Notes under the pieces: generated by a model
The model's database searches: none
Seen by the model: the letters and a program-made list of their open reading frames with translations, nothing else
Told to the model about the DNA's origin: nothing
Origin: CAZDXJ01 sp050303615
Lineage (GTDB): Bacteria > Pseudomonadota > Gammaproteobacteria > Methylococcales > Methylomonadaceae
Length of the DNA: 64,000 nt
NCBI GenBank assembly: GCA_050303615.1
Contig: JBNLCC010000167.1
Span: 1 to 64,000, forward strand
Direction of reading: 5' to 3'
Shown: one piece after another, positions 1 through 8,413 of the stretch
How the letters are laid out: each line of letters opens with the position of its first letter
Numbering within the stretch: the first letter of the stretch is position 1
Position numbers and translations under genes: made by a program

Positions 1-10
1 CTTAGCCGAA

Positions 11-355
11 ATGGATACTCTTTCAAGGGTTACATTTGATTATGAAAATGTAACTGTTGAAATAAGATTCAATTGTTATTCAGGTGGCAAATATGAAGAT
101 GTTGATTTATTGATAACCGTTGGAGACCCGTATTACTATCATTTGCCATTTTCAATTGAAGGTGACTTCCAATTATTTGAATATACGCCGAGTGAAGTTA
201 AAGGGCTCATCCCAGAAAAATTCCATGAGTCACACTTTCGGGCTTTGGGAATAAAAGTGGGTAATGAAGTATCCGGGTTTTACTGTTGCTTCTCGGATAT
301 TGACTGGTGTGTTTCTGGTGGTGGTTTTATAAAAAATAAACACGAGTTAATGTAA
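11..355 (+). CDS. Hypothetical protein in integrated element
   Basis: A 114-residue reading frame that I do not recognise. It is acidic and rich in Tyr, Phe and Gly, with no signal peptide, membrane segment or catalytic motif. The frame is open back to the first bases of the window (no stop in the nine bases before the ATG), so the true start may lie outside. Base composition is AT-rich compared with the housekeeping genes downstream. Its place next to a tyrosine recombinase at a tRNA suggests it is cargo of a genomic island; that is inferred from position only. Confidence 0.45.
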   Translation: MDTLSRVTFDYENVTVEIRFNCYSGGKYEDVDLLITVGDPYYYHLPFSIEGDFQLFEYTPSEVKGLIPEKFHESHFRALGIKVGNEVSGFYCCFSDIDWCVSGGGFIKNKHELM

Positions 356-603
356 TGGCAGCTTGCAGAAAAAACACATAACACATATGAGCCTTCGCTC
401 TGTCAATAGGCAAAAGTTAACTTTTCGGTCTTAATTTCAGGACCGATCAATGCCAATCAACAAAACCGGCTACTTCGTCTGTCATGATGGCTGTAGGCAA
501 ATCGCTTACAGCAAACACATATAGAGGGTCTCTTATTGTGGTCTCACCACATTCATGGTGCAATGAACGTGCTGCAGGATGAGCAAAAATAAAACGGTTA
601 ATA

Positions 604-1587
604 ATGACAGTCAGTAAAATAGATAACGGAAAGTGGTTTTGTGATATCCGACCGAACGGGATAAAAGGGAAACGTTACCGGAAAAGTTTTAAAACAAAAG
701 CCGAGGCTTTGCATTGGGAAGCCTGGATCATTAAAAGTAAGCAGGATAATCCGGATTGGGAGCCTAAAGCGCAATTGGATAACCGGAAGTTGTCGGAATT
801 GATCGAGTTGTGGTTTTCCGGACACGGCGTTAACCTGAAAAGCGGTAAGGACCGGAAGTTAATGCTTGATAATTTGTGCAAGCGATTGGGTAATCCGAGA
901 GCCCGGCTTATTAAGGCGACTGATTTTATCAGTTATCGCGTCGATCGCCAGAAAACCGACATTTCTATTAATACTCTTAATCATGCGCATGTTTATTTAT
1001 CTGCCGTTTTTAATGAGTTGATCCGGATCGGGGAGTGGACGGGCATTAATCCGTTACAAAAAGTTAAGAAGTTAAAAGAAAGTGAAAAAGAGTTGTATTG
1101 GTTGAAATCCCATGAAATTTCGGAATTGTTAGAAACGCTGAAATCCTCTAAGTCGGATTGTTACCACATCGCCCGTATTTGCTTGGCTACCGGCGCTCGA
1201 TGGAGTGAAGCCGAAAATTTGGAATTGAACCATATTAACGGTAATAAAATTACCTATATCGATACCAAGAACTGCAAAAACAGAACTGTTCCCGTTTCAA
1301 AAGCCTTTATTGATTCGATCCCGAAAAGAGAGGGGCGATTGTTTAAATATAGCTATTCAACGTTGAAGCGGTTCATTAATAAAACTTCGATTGAGTTGCC
1401 GGATGGCCAGTTGAGCCATGTTTTAAGACATACTTTCGCAAGTCATTTTATTATGAACGGGGGTAATATTCTGGTGTTACAAAAAATCTTAGGGCATAGT
1501 TCGCTTGATGTGACGATGCGTTATGCGCATTTGGCCCCGGAACACTTGGAAGAAGCAATTACCAAGAATCCGTTATCCGGTTGTTAA
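604..1587 (+). CDS. Tyrosine recombinase / phage-type integrase
   Basis: A 327-residue site-specific recombinase. An N-terminal SAM-like DNA-binding half (about residues 60-160) precedes the catalytic domain. The catalytic set is visible: R199 in ATGARWSEAE, H272-x-x-R275 in LSHVLRH, H298 in GHSS and nucleophile Y307 in MRYAHL. The first 60 residues look like the AP2-like arm-binding domain of lambdoid integrases. The gene points toward tRNA-Thr and stops 75 bases before the tRNA 3' end, the usual place for an island integrase. It lacks the extra integron-integrase patch, so it is not IntI. No clear ribosome binding site precedes the ATG. Length is normal for the family and the gene looks intact. 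Confidence 0.93.
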   Translation: MTVSKIDNGKWFCDIRPNGIKGKRYRKSFKTKAEALHWEAWIIKSKQDNPDWEPKAQLDNRKLSELIELWFSGHGVNLKSGKDRKLMLDNLCKRLGNPRARLIKATDFISYRVDRQKTDISINTLNHAHVYLSAVFNELIRIGEWTGINPLQKVKKLKESEKELYWLKSHEISELLETLKSSKSDCYHIARICLATGARWSEAENLELNHINGNKITYIDTKNCKNRTVPVSKAFIDSIPKREGRLFKYSYSTLKRFINKTSIELPDGQLSHVLRHTFASHFIMNGGNILVLQKILGHSSLDVTMRYAHLAPEHLEEAITKNPLSGC

Positions 1588-1662
1588 TTGCATTTATTAT
1601 GGACACTTTATAGACACTTTGATTATTTTTTAAAGTGCCCATCCATTAAGTTATTGATTTAA

Positions 1663-1738
<76 letters not shown>

Positions 1739-1783
1739 AAATTGGTGAGATGTTTTCAACGAGTGGTATTATATTCAAAATAA

Positions 1784-2893
1784 TTAGTTTAGCCGATCTA
1801 TTTCTTTATAAGCCGAATCCAAACCGAGCACCTCCGCCACTGCTCGGCAAGTTATATGCCTGTTAAAAACATTGATCGCTTTTTTCAGGCCTTCGTCGGC
1901 GGCAAAATATTTAATGCCATGATCAGCCAATGCCAATAAATAAGGGAGGGTACTTTCAGCCAAGGCGATGGTGGATGTTCTTGGATAAGCTCCCGGCATA
2001 TTGGTGACACAGTAGTGTATAACTCCATGCTTTACGAAAACCGGATCGGAGTGGGATGTCGGCTGTGAGGTTTCAATACAGCCGCCCTGGTCAATGCTGA
2101 CATCCACAATAACGGATCCGTTTCCCATCCGGCTCACCATGTCTTCGCTGACAACATGAGGCGCTTTCGCACCCCTGAGTAAGACTGCGCCGACAAGCAA
2201 ATCAATATCGGTAATCTGCTGCTGAATATTGTCCCGGTTGGAAAGGACGTATTGTATTTTCGGTAAGCTGGTATCGATCAGCTGCCGTCCCCGCGCTTCG
2301 TCCCGGCCAAACAGTAAAACTTCAGCCCCCATACTGCTGGCAACATGAGCGGCATGCCGGCCGACGACGCCGTCGCCGATAATCGCCACCTTGCCATATT
2401 GCTTGCCAAGAACCGTGCCTAAGAGCATCCCCTTGCCGCCGTTAAATTTTGCTAAATAGTAGTTCCCCATTAACGCTGCCATATTTCCGGCAACAGCACT
2501 CATTGGCGCTAAAATAGGCAGCTTGCCATACTCATCCTCCAAAGTTTCATAAGCAATGGCAGCAACGCCTGTTTCCAGTAACACTTCAGTCAGTTTTTTG
2601 GTCACTCCGGCAAGATGAAAAAACGTAAAAACAATTTGCTTGTTTAAATATTGATATTCTTCCTCCAATGGTTCTTTGACCTTGACCACCAACTCAACAG
2701 ACCAGGCATCGGCAGTACCGGTAATATGCGCACCGGCCGACAAATATTCCCGGTCAGTAAAACCGGATCCCGATCCGGCGCCTTGCTCCACTAAAACGAC
2801 ATGTCCGGCATTTACCAATTCCCTTACGCCGTCCGGTGTAACGGAAACCCTGTTTTCCTTATCTTTAATTTCTTTGATAATTCCAATTTTCAT
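1784..2893 (-). CDS. ald: Alanine dehydrogenase
   Basis: A 369-residue NAD-dependent L-alanine dehydrogenase that interconverts alanine and pyruvate plus ammonia in the cytoplasm. The start MKIGIIKEIKDKENRVSVTP is typical of the family and contains the substrate Arg and Lys. The central dinucleotide-binding stretch GKVAIIGDGVVGRHAAHVA lies around residues 167-185, and the C-terminal part includes NMPGAYPRTST. Length is normal (about 370). It is monocistronic on the minus strand, 114 bases beyond the start of the next gene on its left. In methanotrophs Ald is known as an ammonium-assimilation route; that role here is inference. Confidence 0.95.
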   Translation of the reverse strand: MKIGIIKEIKDKENRVSVTPDGVRELVNAGHVVLVEQGAGSGSGFTDREYLSAGAHITGTADAWSVELVVKVKEPLEEEYQYLNKQIVFTFFHLAGVTKKLTEVLLETGVAAIAYETLEDEYGKLPILAPMSAVAGNMAALMGNYYLAKFNGGKGMLLGTVLGKQYGKVAIIGDGVVGRHAAHVASSMGAEVLLFGRDEARGRQLIDTSLPKIQYVLSNRDNIQQQITDIDLLVGAVLLRGAKAPHVVSEDMVSRMGNGSVIVDVSIDQGGCIETSQPTSHSDPVFVKHGVIHYCVTNMPGAYPRTSTIALAESTLPYLLALADHGIKYFAADEGLKKAINVFNRHITCRAVAEVLGLDSAYKEIDRLN

Positions 2894-3007
2894 CCGCTTT
2901 TCACCATGAATTTATCTTTTGGAATGCACCAGAATAGGACCGGCAAGACACAAATTCGACCCATAGGTCAGCTTTAGCCGCCAATACCACTAAATTGCGA
3001 TTTAATA

Positions 3008-3490
3008 TCAGTAATCCTCATAGCTGTGAAAGACTTTAATGTGACCGTCTTTATCAAAGGAAATGACATTAAAAGCATCTTTTCTATCCCCCATTTCCAT
3101 TCCGGGTGTGCCGGAAGGCATCCCGGGTACCGTTATACCGATAATATCCGGTTTATCTTTCAATAGGGTTTTAATATCCGCAGCCGGAACATGACCTTCA
3201 ATGACATAACCGTCAACGACAGCCGTATGACAAGATGCCAGCTGCCTTGGAATACCGTATTTTTGTTTGATGCTGTCCATGTCTTCGGTAATAACATCGC
3301 GCACCTCAAACTGGTGTTTTTCCAAATGTTTTAACCATTTGCCGCAGCAACCGCAAGTAGGGCTTCTATAAACAACGATATCAATTGGTTTTTCGAATGT
3401 CTGCGTTTGCCGATCCCACACATTTTCGGCTGACACATCAACCGTAACAAGCAAACCGACCGCTAATACCATATACTTAAATAATTTCAT
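3008..3490 (-). CDS. DUF411 periplasmic metal-binding protein (CopG-like)
   Basis: A 160-residue exported protein. It has a short signal peptide (MKLFKYMVLAVGLLVTVDVSA) and then a DUF411 domain with the CGCC cluster near residue 47 (SPTCGCCGKWLKHL) and a further conserved Cys in LASCHTAVVDGY. DUF411 proteins are often found in copper and silver resistance clusters and are thought to bind metal in the periplasm. No copper ATPase or CusCBA genes are adjacent. It is the last gene of the run hemE, SLC13 transporter, yjbQ, this gene, with 24 bases to its upstream neighbour. Function as a copper-handling protein is family-based inference. Confidence 0.82.
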   Translation of the reverse strand: MKLFKYMVLAVGLLVTVDVSAENVWDRQTQTFEKPIDIVVYRSPTCGCCGKWLKHLEKHQFEVRDVITEDMDSIKQKYGIPRQLASCHTAVVDGYVIEGHVPAADIKTLLKDKPDIIGITVPGMPSGTPGMEMGDRKDAFNVISFDKDGHIKVFHSYEDY

Positions 3491-3514
3491 TAACCTACCC
3501 TACTTTGTCGTAAA

Positions 3515-3940
3515 TCAAATGCGCTCACCCGTTATCGTCACAACCAGCTGCCGCTGCCCGGCATTATTCCGATGTTCACATAGATACAAGCCTTGCCAGA
3601 CCCCTAATGACAGATCCCCGCACGCCACAGGAATTGTCAGTGCGGTACCGATGAGTACGGTTTTCAGATGGGCGGGCATGTCGTCCGCCCCTTCCAATAC
3701 ATGCGTGTAATAAGGCTCATTTTCAGGGGCGAGTCGATTAAAATAAGATTCCATATCCGTCCGCACATCCGGGTCCGCATTCTCATTGATTGCCAGGGAC
3801 GCCGAAGTATGCTGAATGAAAAAATGCGCCAAACCGATATCAAACGATTTTATTTCCGGAACCTGGCTGAGTATTTCCCCGGTCACTAAATGAAAGCCGC
3901 GCGGTTTCGCCTTCAACTTGATCTTTCTCTGGAACCACAT
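3515..3940 (-). CDS. yjbQ: YjbQ family protein (UPF0047)
   Basis: A 141-residue UPF0047/YjbQ protein. The family's conserved stretches are all present: HTSASLAINENADPDVR, a Leu/His-rich middle, and LSLGVWQGLYLCEHR near the C terminus. Some members show weak thiamine-phosphate synthase activity, and the physiological role is not settled. Length is normal. Seven bases separate it from the SLC13 transporter stop upstream and 24 from the DUF411 gene downstream, consistent with one transcript. Confidence 0.9.
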   Translation of the reverse strand: MWFQRKIKLKAKPRGFHLVTGEILSQVPEIKSFDIGLAHFFIQHTSASLAINENADPDVRTDMESYFNRLAPENEPYYTHVLEGADDMPAHLKTVLIGTALTIPVACGDLSLGVWQGLYLCEHRNNAGQRQLVVTITGERI

Positions 3941-3947
3941 AATCCTA

Positions 3948-5411
3948 TCAAATAAACACCAGTGGCAGCAGGTAATAAGTCATCGAACTTATTATAATTA
4001 TAGCAATAATATTCAGCATAATTCCCATACAGAACATCTCAATGACGCGTATTTTGCCGCTGCCAAATATAATAGCGTTCGGCGGGGTTGCTACCGGAAA
4101 CATAAAGGCGCAGGAGGCGGCCAATGTGGCCGGCAACATCAACCAGATGGGGCTCACGCCAATTACCTCGGATGCCGAATGCAGGATCGGCAATACCAGC
4201 TGGGTTGTTGCGGTATTGGAGGTCAGTTCGGTGAGTAAGCTCATACCGGTTGAAACCGATGCAATGACTATCGGCAAAGCGGCTGATTTCAAACCGTGTA
4301 ATTGTAGCGCCAAATAAGTTGACAATCCGCTTTCCGAAAAACCATAGGCGAGCGCAAAACCGCCGCCAAACAGCAACACTATAGCCCATGGCAGTTCGTG
4401 AAAAACCTGTTCATTGAGCAATGTAGTTTTATTTCCACCGGCTTGCCGTGCAGGAACAAAAAATAATACCAAGGCCATTGCAATTGCTACGGTACCGTCA
4501 TCAATCATCTTGCCGAAAATTATTTTATCGCCCCAGCCTTGCATAATAAAACCGCCGATGGCAAGCCCTTTGCGGGTAATCCATAATATTGCCGTGACGA
4601 TGAACAATAACAATACCGCCTTTTCTTCAAAGCCTATTCTCCCTAGCTGGACCCGCTCTTCAACAATCACCTGCTTTAATTCCTTGGATGCGGGCAGTTT
4701 TTTCAAATAAATCATGCTAATCATTAACGCCGATATCAGCAGCATCCCGACGCCGATCGGCATGGACACCAACATCCATTGGGCAAAACCGACGGAATGC
4801 CCCGTTACCGTTTCATAAAAACGGGCAAAAACCAAGTTTGGTGCGGTACCCACCAACGTCATCATGCCGCCGATTGATGCGGAATAGGCGATGGATAACA
4901 ACAGGGTAACAGTAAAACGATGCGCCTGTTGGGTAGTCAGCAAGCCTTGATAGCGATCCAATACCGCAATCGCTATCGGCAACATCATTAATGTAGTGGC
5001 GGTATTGGAGATCCACATCGATAAGCTTGCCGTTGCCGCCATAAATCCCAGTATCAATAACGACGGTTGCCCTCCGAACAATGCCAATACATTCAGCGCA
5101 ATACGTTTATGCAAATGCCAGCGCTGCATCGCCAGCGCAATCATAAAGCCACCCACCAGCAGAAATACCGTTGAATTCATGTATTGAGCCGCCACATTCT
5201 TACTGGTGGTAATACCCAATAACGGAAATAACGCCAACGGTATTAACGCAGTTGCCGCTAAAGGAATCGCTTCAGTAATCCAGAAAATAGACATCATGGC
5301 CGCAATTGCCGCCATGCGCGTAGTTTGGAGGCTATCGCCCAATTCGGTAAAACAGACAATTGCGGCGGGAATGCTAAAACCCAGTGCCAAACCGGTTTTT
5401 TTCAACAACAT
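3948..5411 (-). CDS. SLC13/DASS family anion:sodium symporter
   Basis: A 487-residue inner-membrane transporter with about twelve hydrophobic segments. SLC13 hallmarks are the N-terminal ITEAIPLAATALIPL, the first SNT-type hairpin SNTATTLMMLPIA (residues about 135-147), its C-terminal repeat TSNTATTQLVLPIL, and the closing VATPPNAIIFGSG. These form the two sodium and carboxylate binding sites of DASS proteins. Substrate (sulfate, dicarboxylate or citrate) cannot be read from the sequence. The start ATG lies three bases after the hemE stop codon, so the two are probably co-transcribed. Confidence 0.88.
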   Translation of the reverse strand: MLLKKTGLALGFSIPAAIVCFTELGDSLQTTRMAAIAAMMSIFWITEAIPLAATALIPLALFPLLGITTSKNVAAQYMNSTVFLLVGGFMIALAMQRWHLHKRIALNVLALFGGQPSLLILGFMAATASLSMWISNTATTLMMLPIAIAVLDRYQGLLTTQQAHRFTVTLLLSIAYSASIGGMMTLVGTAPNLVFARFYETVTGHSVGFAQWMLVSMPIGVGMLLISALMISMIYLKKLPASKELKQVIVEERVQLGRIGFEEKAVLLLFIVTAILWITRKGLAIGGFIMQGWGDKIIFGKMIDDGTVAIAMALVLFFVPARQAGGNKTTLLNEQVFHELPWAIVLLFGGGFALAYGFSESGLSTYLALQLHGLKSAALPIVIASVSTGMSLLTELTSNTATTQLVLPILHSASEVIGVSPIWLMLPATLAASCAFMFPVATPPNAIIFGSGKIRVIEMFCMGIMLNIIAIIIISSMTYYLLPLVFI

Positions 5412-5414
5412 CTG

Positions 5415-6479
5415 TTAGCAATGGAAAGCCGGACTGAATTCGTGAACGGCGTCAACCATGGCCGCAACATGCTCAGGATCAATATCAGGCAAAATACCGT
5501 GCCCCAAATTAAAAACATGACCAGATCCGGCCCCATACTTTTCCAAAACGGATTTTACTTTGTTACGAATAACTTCCGGACCGGCATAAAGAGCTACCGG
5601 ATCCATATTTCCTTGTAGTGCCACCCGCGCCCCTACCCTGGCACGCGCCATCGCAATATCAGTTTGCCAATCCAGACCGAGAGCATCGTATCCTGCGTCG
5701 GCCATAGCTTCCAGCCACAAACCTCCGCCCTTGGTGAACAATATAGTGGGAATCGTCTCGCCGTTAACTTGTGTTTTTAACGAAGCCCGCACTTGCTTGG
5801 CATAGGCTAATGAAAATTCATTATAATCTTCGGTAGTCAGCATGCCCCCCCAAGTATCAAACAACATCACGGCTTGTGCACCGGCGGCAATTTGCGCATT
5901 GAGATAGGCGGCAACCGATTGCGCCAACTTATCCAGCATTTCATGCATTAAAAGCGGATGATCGTACATTAAACTTTTCACTTTGTGAAAATTCTTGCTG
6001 CTTGCTCCCTCAACCATATAGGTAGCCAATGTCCAGGGGCTTCCCGAGAAGCCAATTAACGGTACTCTGCCCTGCAGGGTTTTTCTGATTAGCCTGACCG
6101 CGTCGATGACGTAGCGCAGATCCGATTCAGGATCAGGTACAGCCAGCTTTTTTATGTCCGCAGCGGTACGCACCGGATTATCAAACTTAGGCCCTTCGCC
6201 TTCAATAAAATGCAACCCTAACCCCATTGCATCAGGAATGGTTAAGATATCCGAAAATAATATTGCCGCATCGAAATCGAATCTATCCAATGGCTGTATC
6301 GTCACTTCACAAGCAAGTTCCGGGTTCGTACACAAGCCGAGAAAACTGCCGGCACGGGCACGGACCTCTCTATATTCGGGTAAATAACGCCCGGCCTGAC
6401 GCATCATCCAAACCGGGGTTCTGTCTACCGGCTGCTTAAGTAAAGCTTTTAAAAAAACATCATTTTTTAATTTGTTCAT
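5415..6479 (-). CDS. hemE: Uroporphyrinogen decarboxylase
   Basis: A 354-residue cytoplasmic enzyme that converts uroporphyrinogen III to coproporphyrinogen III in haem synthesis. The N-terminal signature PVWMMRQAGRYLPEYR is complete, with the catalytic Arg. The second signature GFSGSPWTLATYMVEG is near residue 150 and the C-terminal NLGHGILPDIDPEHV is conserved. Full length for the family. It heads a tight minus-strand run with the SLC13 transporter, yjbQ and the DUF411 gene. A 237-base gap without a recognisable gene separates it from aroB upstream and probably holds its promoter. Haem supply matters here given the multihaem cytochromes encoded further on. Confidence 0.97.
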   Translation of the reverse strand: MNKLKNDVFLKALLKQPVDRTPVWMMRQAGRYLPEYREVRARAGSFLGLCTNPELACEVTIQPLDRFDFDAAILFSDILTIPDAMGLGLHFIEGEGPKFDNPVRTAADIKKLAVPDPESDLRYVIDAVRLIRKTLQGRVPLIGFSGSPWTLATYMVEGASSKNFHKVKSLMYDHPLLMHEMLDKLAQSVAAYLNAQIAAGAQAVMLFDTWGGMLTTEDYNEFSLAYAKQVRASLKTQVNGETIPTILFTKGGGLWLEAMADAGYDALGLDWQTDIAMARARVGARVALQGNMDPVALYAGPEVIRNKVKSVLEKYGAGSGHVFNLGHGILPDIDPEHVAAMVDAVHEFSPAFHC

Positions 6480-6716
6480 TGTTATCCGTTACCTGGCTTA
6501 CATTAATCAGCTTACTAATGCCGGGATACCAAAGCATATAGCAAGACACCTTTGTATCATTTTTTCAGGGCGCGTTCCGCTCCGATTATTTTTGATAATC
6601 AGGAAAAATTATGTTTGTTAACATCTATGAATAATATCCTGTACCGGTCTTGAACCCGCATGCCTTAGACTATAGGTATTCAATCATTACCGGAAAAAAA
6701 TAAACAAGCGTCTAAG

Positions 6717-7799
6717 CTATTCACGGCCGTATTGATCAAGCGTCATTTCCAACGGTTGCCGGTCAATGTTGACCGGTAATTTTGCCGCACCGATACCCTC
6801 CAGCAAAATCAAACGGATTTTACCGTCAACATTTTTTTTATCGACAGACATCAGTTCAATAAATCGTTCGGCATTAAGTTCCTTCGGTGGTTTTACCGGT
6901 AATCCCGCCCTCTTAAAAATAGCAATAATCCTTTCTACGTCAGCAGCGTTGATCCAGCCCATTCTGCAGGATAAATCGGCAGCCTGGCAGGTGCCTATGG
7001 CAACGGCTTCCCCATGCAAATAAGTCCCATAACCGCTACCCGTCTCGATAGCATGGGCAAATGTGTGGCCCAAATTTAATATAGCCCGGAGTCCCGACTC
7101 TTTTTCATCTTCGGCAACGACTTGAGCCTTATTGCTGCAGGATCTTTCAATAGCGTAGGACAATGCTTGTTTATCGCGGACCAATAGCGCATCGAGATTT
7201 TTTTCAAGCCAGTCAAAAAAATCCTTATCTCGAATCAACCCGTATTTTATTACTTCTGCGATCCCTGCTGAGAGCTGGCGATCTTCCAAGGTATTCAACA
7301 CATCCGTATCGGCTATGACACATTGAGGCTGATAAAATGCGCCAATCATATTTTTACCCAAAGGATGGTTTACCCCGGTCTTTCCGCCTACCGACGAATC
7401 AACTTGGGCCAACAGCGTCGTGGGAATTTGGACAAAAGGGATGCCCCTCTGATAGCAGGCTGCGGCAAACCCCCCGATGTCACCGATCACCCCGCCGCCC
7501 AATGCAATTAAAGTTGCATTACGGCTAAACCGGTTTTCCAGTAGAACATCAAAAATTTTGCCGGCCATTTCCATGGTTTTGTATTGCTCCCCGTCAGGTA
7601 AAATTACCGTTTTGACCTGTAAGCCGTACAAATGCGAGACTACCTTATCCAAATAGATCGGAGCTACCGTTTCATTGCTGACTATGAGAACTTGCTTTGA
7701 ACCGATGTGCTTCAGCAATAATTCGCCTTGTTGCAACAAACCGGCACCAATATAAATCGGATAACTCCTCGTCCCCAATTCAACTGTTATACTTTTCAT
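6717..7799 (-). CDS. aroB: 3-dehydroquinate synthase
   Basis: A 360-residue NAD- and Zn-dependent enzyme that cyclises DAHP to 3-dehydroquinate, the second step of the shikimate pathway. Visible motifs are the NAD-binding GGGVIGDIGGFAAACYQRG (around residues 100-118), PTTLLAQVDSSVGGKTGVN, and the Zn ligands in LNLGHTFAHAIE and YLHGEAVAIG. Length is normal. The gene follows aroK directly, with the aroK stop two bases away, in the classical pil-aroK-aroB order. Confidence 0.97.
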   Translation of the reverse strand: MKSITVELGTRSYPIYIGAGLLQQGELLLKHIGSKQVLIVSNETVAPIYLDKVVSHLYGLQVKTVILPDGEQYKTMEMAGKIFDVLLENRFSRNATLIALGGGVIGDIGGFAAACYQRGIPFVQIPTTLLAQVDSSVGGKTGVNHPLGKNMIGAFYQPQCVIADTDVLNTLEDRQLSAGIAEVIKYGLIRDKDFFDWLEKNLDALLVRDKQALSYAIERSCSNKAQVVAEDEKESGLRAILNLGHTFAHAIETGSGYGTYLHGEAVAIGTCQAADLSCRMGWINAADVERIIAIFKRAGLPVKPPKELNAERFIELMSVDKKNVDGKIRLILLEGIGAAKLPVNIDRQPLEMTLDQYGRE

Positions 7800-7801
7800 G
7801 G

Positions 7802-8335
7802 TTACTTTTCCAATCTGCGCGCTAACCTGTATTCTCTAATAATACTTTTAACGACTTCTCTTGTTTGTTTTTTTCCCGTATCAATTTGATAATCGGCACA
7901 GGACTTATAAAATGCCTCTCTTTCCTGCAGCAATTTTACGATTCGTTGCCTAGGATTTTCGGTATTTAATAATGGCCGTTGGGTATCTTTATGCGTCCGC
8001 TCCAGGATTTTTTCTACGGAACAACTCAAATACACTACGAAACCGTTTTCTTTCAATAACTTTCGGTTTTGTTCCTGCAATATCACACCGCCGCCCGTTG
8101 CCAAAACGATACCACGTTCCTGAGTCAATTGCTCGATTACCCTGCTCTCCCGTTTCCTAAAGCCTTCTTCGCCTTCATACTCGAAAATTGTCGGGATATC
8201 CACTCCGGTCCTATCTTCAATTGCTTTGTCACTGTCGTAAAATGGCAGCGCCAACGACTTGGCTAGTTGCCGGCCTATCGTCGTTTTGCCGACGCCCATT
8301 AAACCAATTAAATAAATATTCTCAAGCCGGCTCAT
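7802..8335 (-). CDS. aroK: Shikimate kinase
   Basis: A 177-residue kinase that phosphorylates shikimate. Visible motifs are the P-loop GLMGVGKTTIGRQLA, the shikimate-binding YDSDKAIEDRTG and GFRKRESRVI, and the LATGGGVIL stretch. An upstream in-frame ATG at 8380 would add fifteen residues, but it lies inside the loop of the strong hairpin at 8367-8395. I therefore prefer the ATG at 8335, which also gives the normal family start (SRLENIYLIGLMG). The gene is followed immediately by aroB. Confidence 0.95.
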   Translation of the reverse strand: MSRLENIYLIGLMGVGKTTIGRQLAKSLALPFYDSDKAIEDRTGVDIPTIFEYEGEEGFRKRESRVIEQLTQERGIVLATGGGVILQEQNRKLLKENGFVVYLSCSVEKILERTHKDTQRPLLNTENPRQRIVKLLQEREAFYKSCADYQIDTGKKQTREVVKSIIREYRLARRLEK

Positions 8336-8366
8336 AATACAATTAGTTTCAAACGAATTTTTCAAT

Positions 8367-8395
8367 AAAAAAGGGGGCATTATGCCCCCTTTTTT
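8367..8395 (-). terminator. Rho-independent terminator between pilQ and aroK
   Basis: An almost perfect palindrome: A6G5CAT, one base, then ATGC5T6. A G/C-rich stem with a T-run on both strands is a textbook intrinsic terminator. It lies 19 bases after the pilQ stop and 32 bases before the aroK ATG, so it should separate or attenuate pil and aro transcription. Confidence 0.85.
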
Positions 8396-8413
8396 ATTTT
8401 TGTAGAAGCGCTG

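Noticed and set aside
604..1587. Integron integrase (IntI) identity
   Set aside because: Catalytic residues fit a general tyrosine recombinase, the IntI-specific insert is missing, and it faces a tRNA 61 kb away from the attC-like site.
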